Assembly: GCA_002162695.1 (NCBI GenBank)
Contig: MAAM01000012.1
Span: 49,411-113,410 of the forward strand
Length of the DNA stretch: 64,000 bases
DNA from: Cycloclasticus sp. 46_120_T64
GTDB taxonomy: Bacteria > Pseudomonadota > Gammaproteobacteria > Methylococcales > Cycloclasticaceae
Direction: 5' to 3'
A program made the translations under genes and the position numbers. Below the pieces are notes generated by a model. It did no database searches and had not been told where the DNA came from. It worked only from the letters and a program-made list of their open reading frames with translations. Positions 62,900 through 64,000 of this stretch are shown piece by piece; the stretch's first letter is position 1, and each line of letters opens with the position of its first letter.

Positions 62900-62965
62900 C
62901 AAATTGCTGCATCGGAAAAACTACTCGCTACCGCTCGCATTTTTCCGCTGAGCAAGGCGTTATAA
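62894..62965 (+). other. attC site of cassette 1
   Basis: R'' GCCTAAC; stem TTGCT..CGGAAAAA / TTTTTCCG..AGCAA; R' GTTATAA. Confidence 0.88.
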
Positions 62966-63892
62966 GCCTTAGTCTAGGCATAGGATAATAAATGGAAGAG
63001 TTGCAGTTTAAAATTGATGGACCAAAATTTAAGGATGGCGTCCCGCTTCCGATGGCGATATCAGCTTTAAACAGTTTTCAGAGTATTGTTGATAAAACCT
63101 ATCTCGTCACAGTAAACAAAACGCGGATTACTGCATCAGAGAGAGAGAAATTCTACCTGAGAGCAACTGAATTTAAACAAGGTTCATTACTAACCTACTT
63201 TGATATTGCACTACACGGTATTCAATTAGGCTTGCCTCTAGTATCAAGTCTTGGTCCTCAAGATATATGGAGTTTAACTAAAGATACATTTTCCATGCTT
63301 AAAACCGTATGTGGTGCTGTCCAAACTGGAAAAGAACCAAGTTATGAATTTAATAATGCGGGAGATGTTTCTTTACACATAGGTGATGAGCATCATCACT
63401 ACCATGGCCCAGTATTTCAAATTGCTCAATTAGCCCTTCCTAACTACCGAGATCTTGCTCACTTATTAGGCAATAATAAGTTAACTGAAATATCGGCAGG
63501 TCAAAAAACTAGTTCACAGCACGACATTTACCTCAACGAGTCAGATAGAGGGGCTTTTGACCTACCTACAAAAATACAAAAAGAAACAACCGAGCTTAAA
63601 TGCGAAGTGTTTGACTTCAATAAGTTCAAGAATGCAGGTAAATTATCTGTTTCATCTGCTGGACAAGAAATCCCTCCTGGTGAATATAACTTTTCTATTT
63701 TTGGGAATCAGGACAGCGTAGAGTATATTTACACTCTACTTAAACCTCAGGTTACACTGTTTTGCTTAATAGAGGAGTCAATTAGCCCCTTTGGTGGTAT
63801 GGCGGTCCATAAGCTACACATAACAGGTGTCGGCTTATAACAAGTGGGTCAAAGGCGACGCGGAAAAAGCCCCGCGCGCTTTACCCAAAGCG
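62960..63892 (+). mobile_element. Integron gene cassette 2
   Basis: Starts TTATAA; its attC R'' TTATAAC (63835-63841) is the reverse complement of GTTATAA. Confidence 0.83.
62992..63840 (+). CDS. Cassette 2 uncharacterised protein
   Basis: 282 aa ORF filling the cassette; 'FKIDGPKFKDGVPLPMAISALNSFQSIVDKTYL'. Confidence 0.7.
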   Translation: MEELQFKIDGPKFKDGVPLPMAISALNSFQSIVDKTYLVTVNKTRITASEREKFYLRATEFKQGSLLTYFDIALHGIQLGLPLVSSLGPQDIWSLTKDTFSMLKTVCGAVQTGKEPSYEFNNAGDVSLHIGDEHHHYHGPVFQIAQLALPNYRDLAHLLGNNKLTEISAGQKTSSQHDIYLNESDRGAFDLPTKIQKETTELKCEVFDFNKFKNAGKLSVSSAGQEIPPGEYNFSIFGNQDSVEYIYTLLKPQVTLFCLIEESISPFGGMAVHKLHITGVGL

Positions 63893-63898
63893 TTAGTT
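63835..63898 (+). other. attC site of cassette 2
   Basis: R'' TTATAAC; TGGGT(C)AAAG pairs with CTTTACCCA leaving an extrahelical C; inner GC-rich stem; core GTTAGTT at 63892. Confidence 0.82.
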
Positions 63899-63915
63899 TT
63901 CCAACAAGGTTATCA

Positions 63916-64000
63916 ATGGATCTCTTAAAGGATTTACTTCTAAAAATTCAAAATGGTGAATCATCCTTTTCACCTGAAAATAATAGTCCTGAGGCTATTA
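63916..64000 (+). CDS. Start of cassette 3 ORF (cut by window end)
   Basis: MDLLKDLLLKIQNGESSFSPENNSPEAI..., reading open to the window edge. Confidence 0.55.
   Translation, partial: MDLLKDLLLKIQNGESSFSPENNSPEAI

Larger units (their letters stand above)
61989..62959 (+). mobile_element. Integron gene cassette 1
   Basis: Starts TTAGGC after G^TTAGGC; its attC R'' box GCCTAAC (62894-62900) is the exact reverse complement of GTTAGGC. Confidence 0.85.

Overview
Gammaproteobacterial chromosomal window, roughly 50 credible CDS. Most is core metabolism and housekeeping: purT, purB, mnmA, aceB, aceA, clpS-clpA, infA, bpt, aat, trxB, ald, ftsK, lolA, rarA, mobA, rne, rluC, sppA and a two-component system. 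The accessory material falls into three zones. (1) Right end: a chromosomal integron. An IntI-type integrase lies on the minus strand (60809-61771), followed by an attI-like site and at least two complete gene cassettes plus the start of a third. The first cassette encodes a HEPN-like (RX4H) protein and carries a tRNA-like sequence. (2) Left end: a diverged second copy of the intI-attI upstream region, without an integrase, followed by a TIR-domain gene whose conserved Trp codon is TGA. A 4.2 kb segment after purT is bounded by a second, diverged copy of the purT 3' end. (3) 15.8-18.8 kb: a RES/Xre-type toxin-antitoxin pair, a highly divergent FtsZ-like protein, and a collapsed Y1 (RAYT-type) transposase relic. 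The FtsZ-like ORF (17410-18357, minus) is the strongest lead. By eye it spans the FtsZ fold, has lost the GTP-binding signatures, and keeps the T7-loop aspartates and the C-terminal FtsA/ZipA-binding-type peptide (QYLDTPDFLRK). All homology calls were made by reading the translations; no database or alignment program was run.
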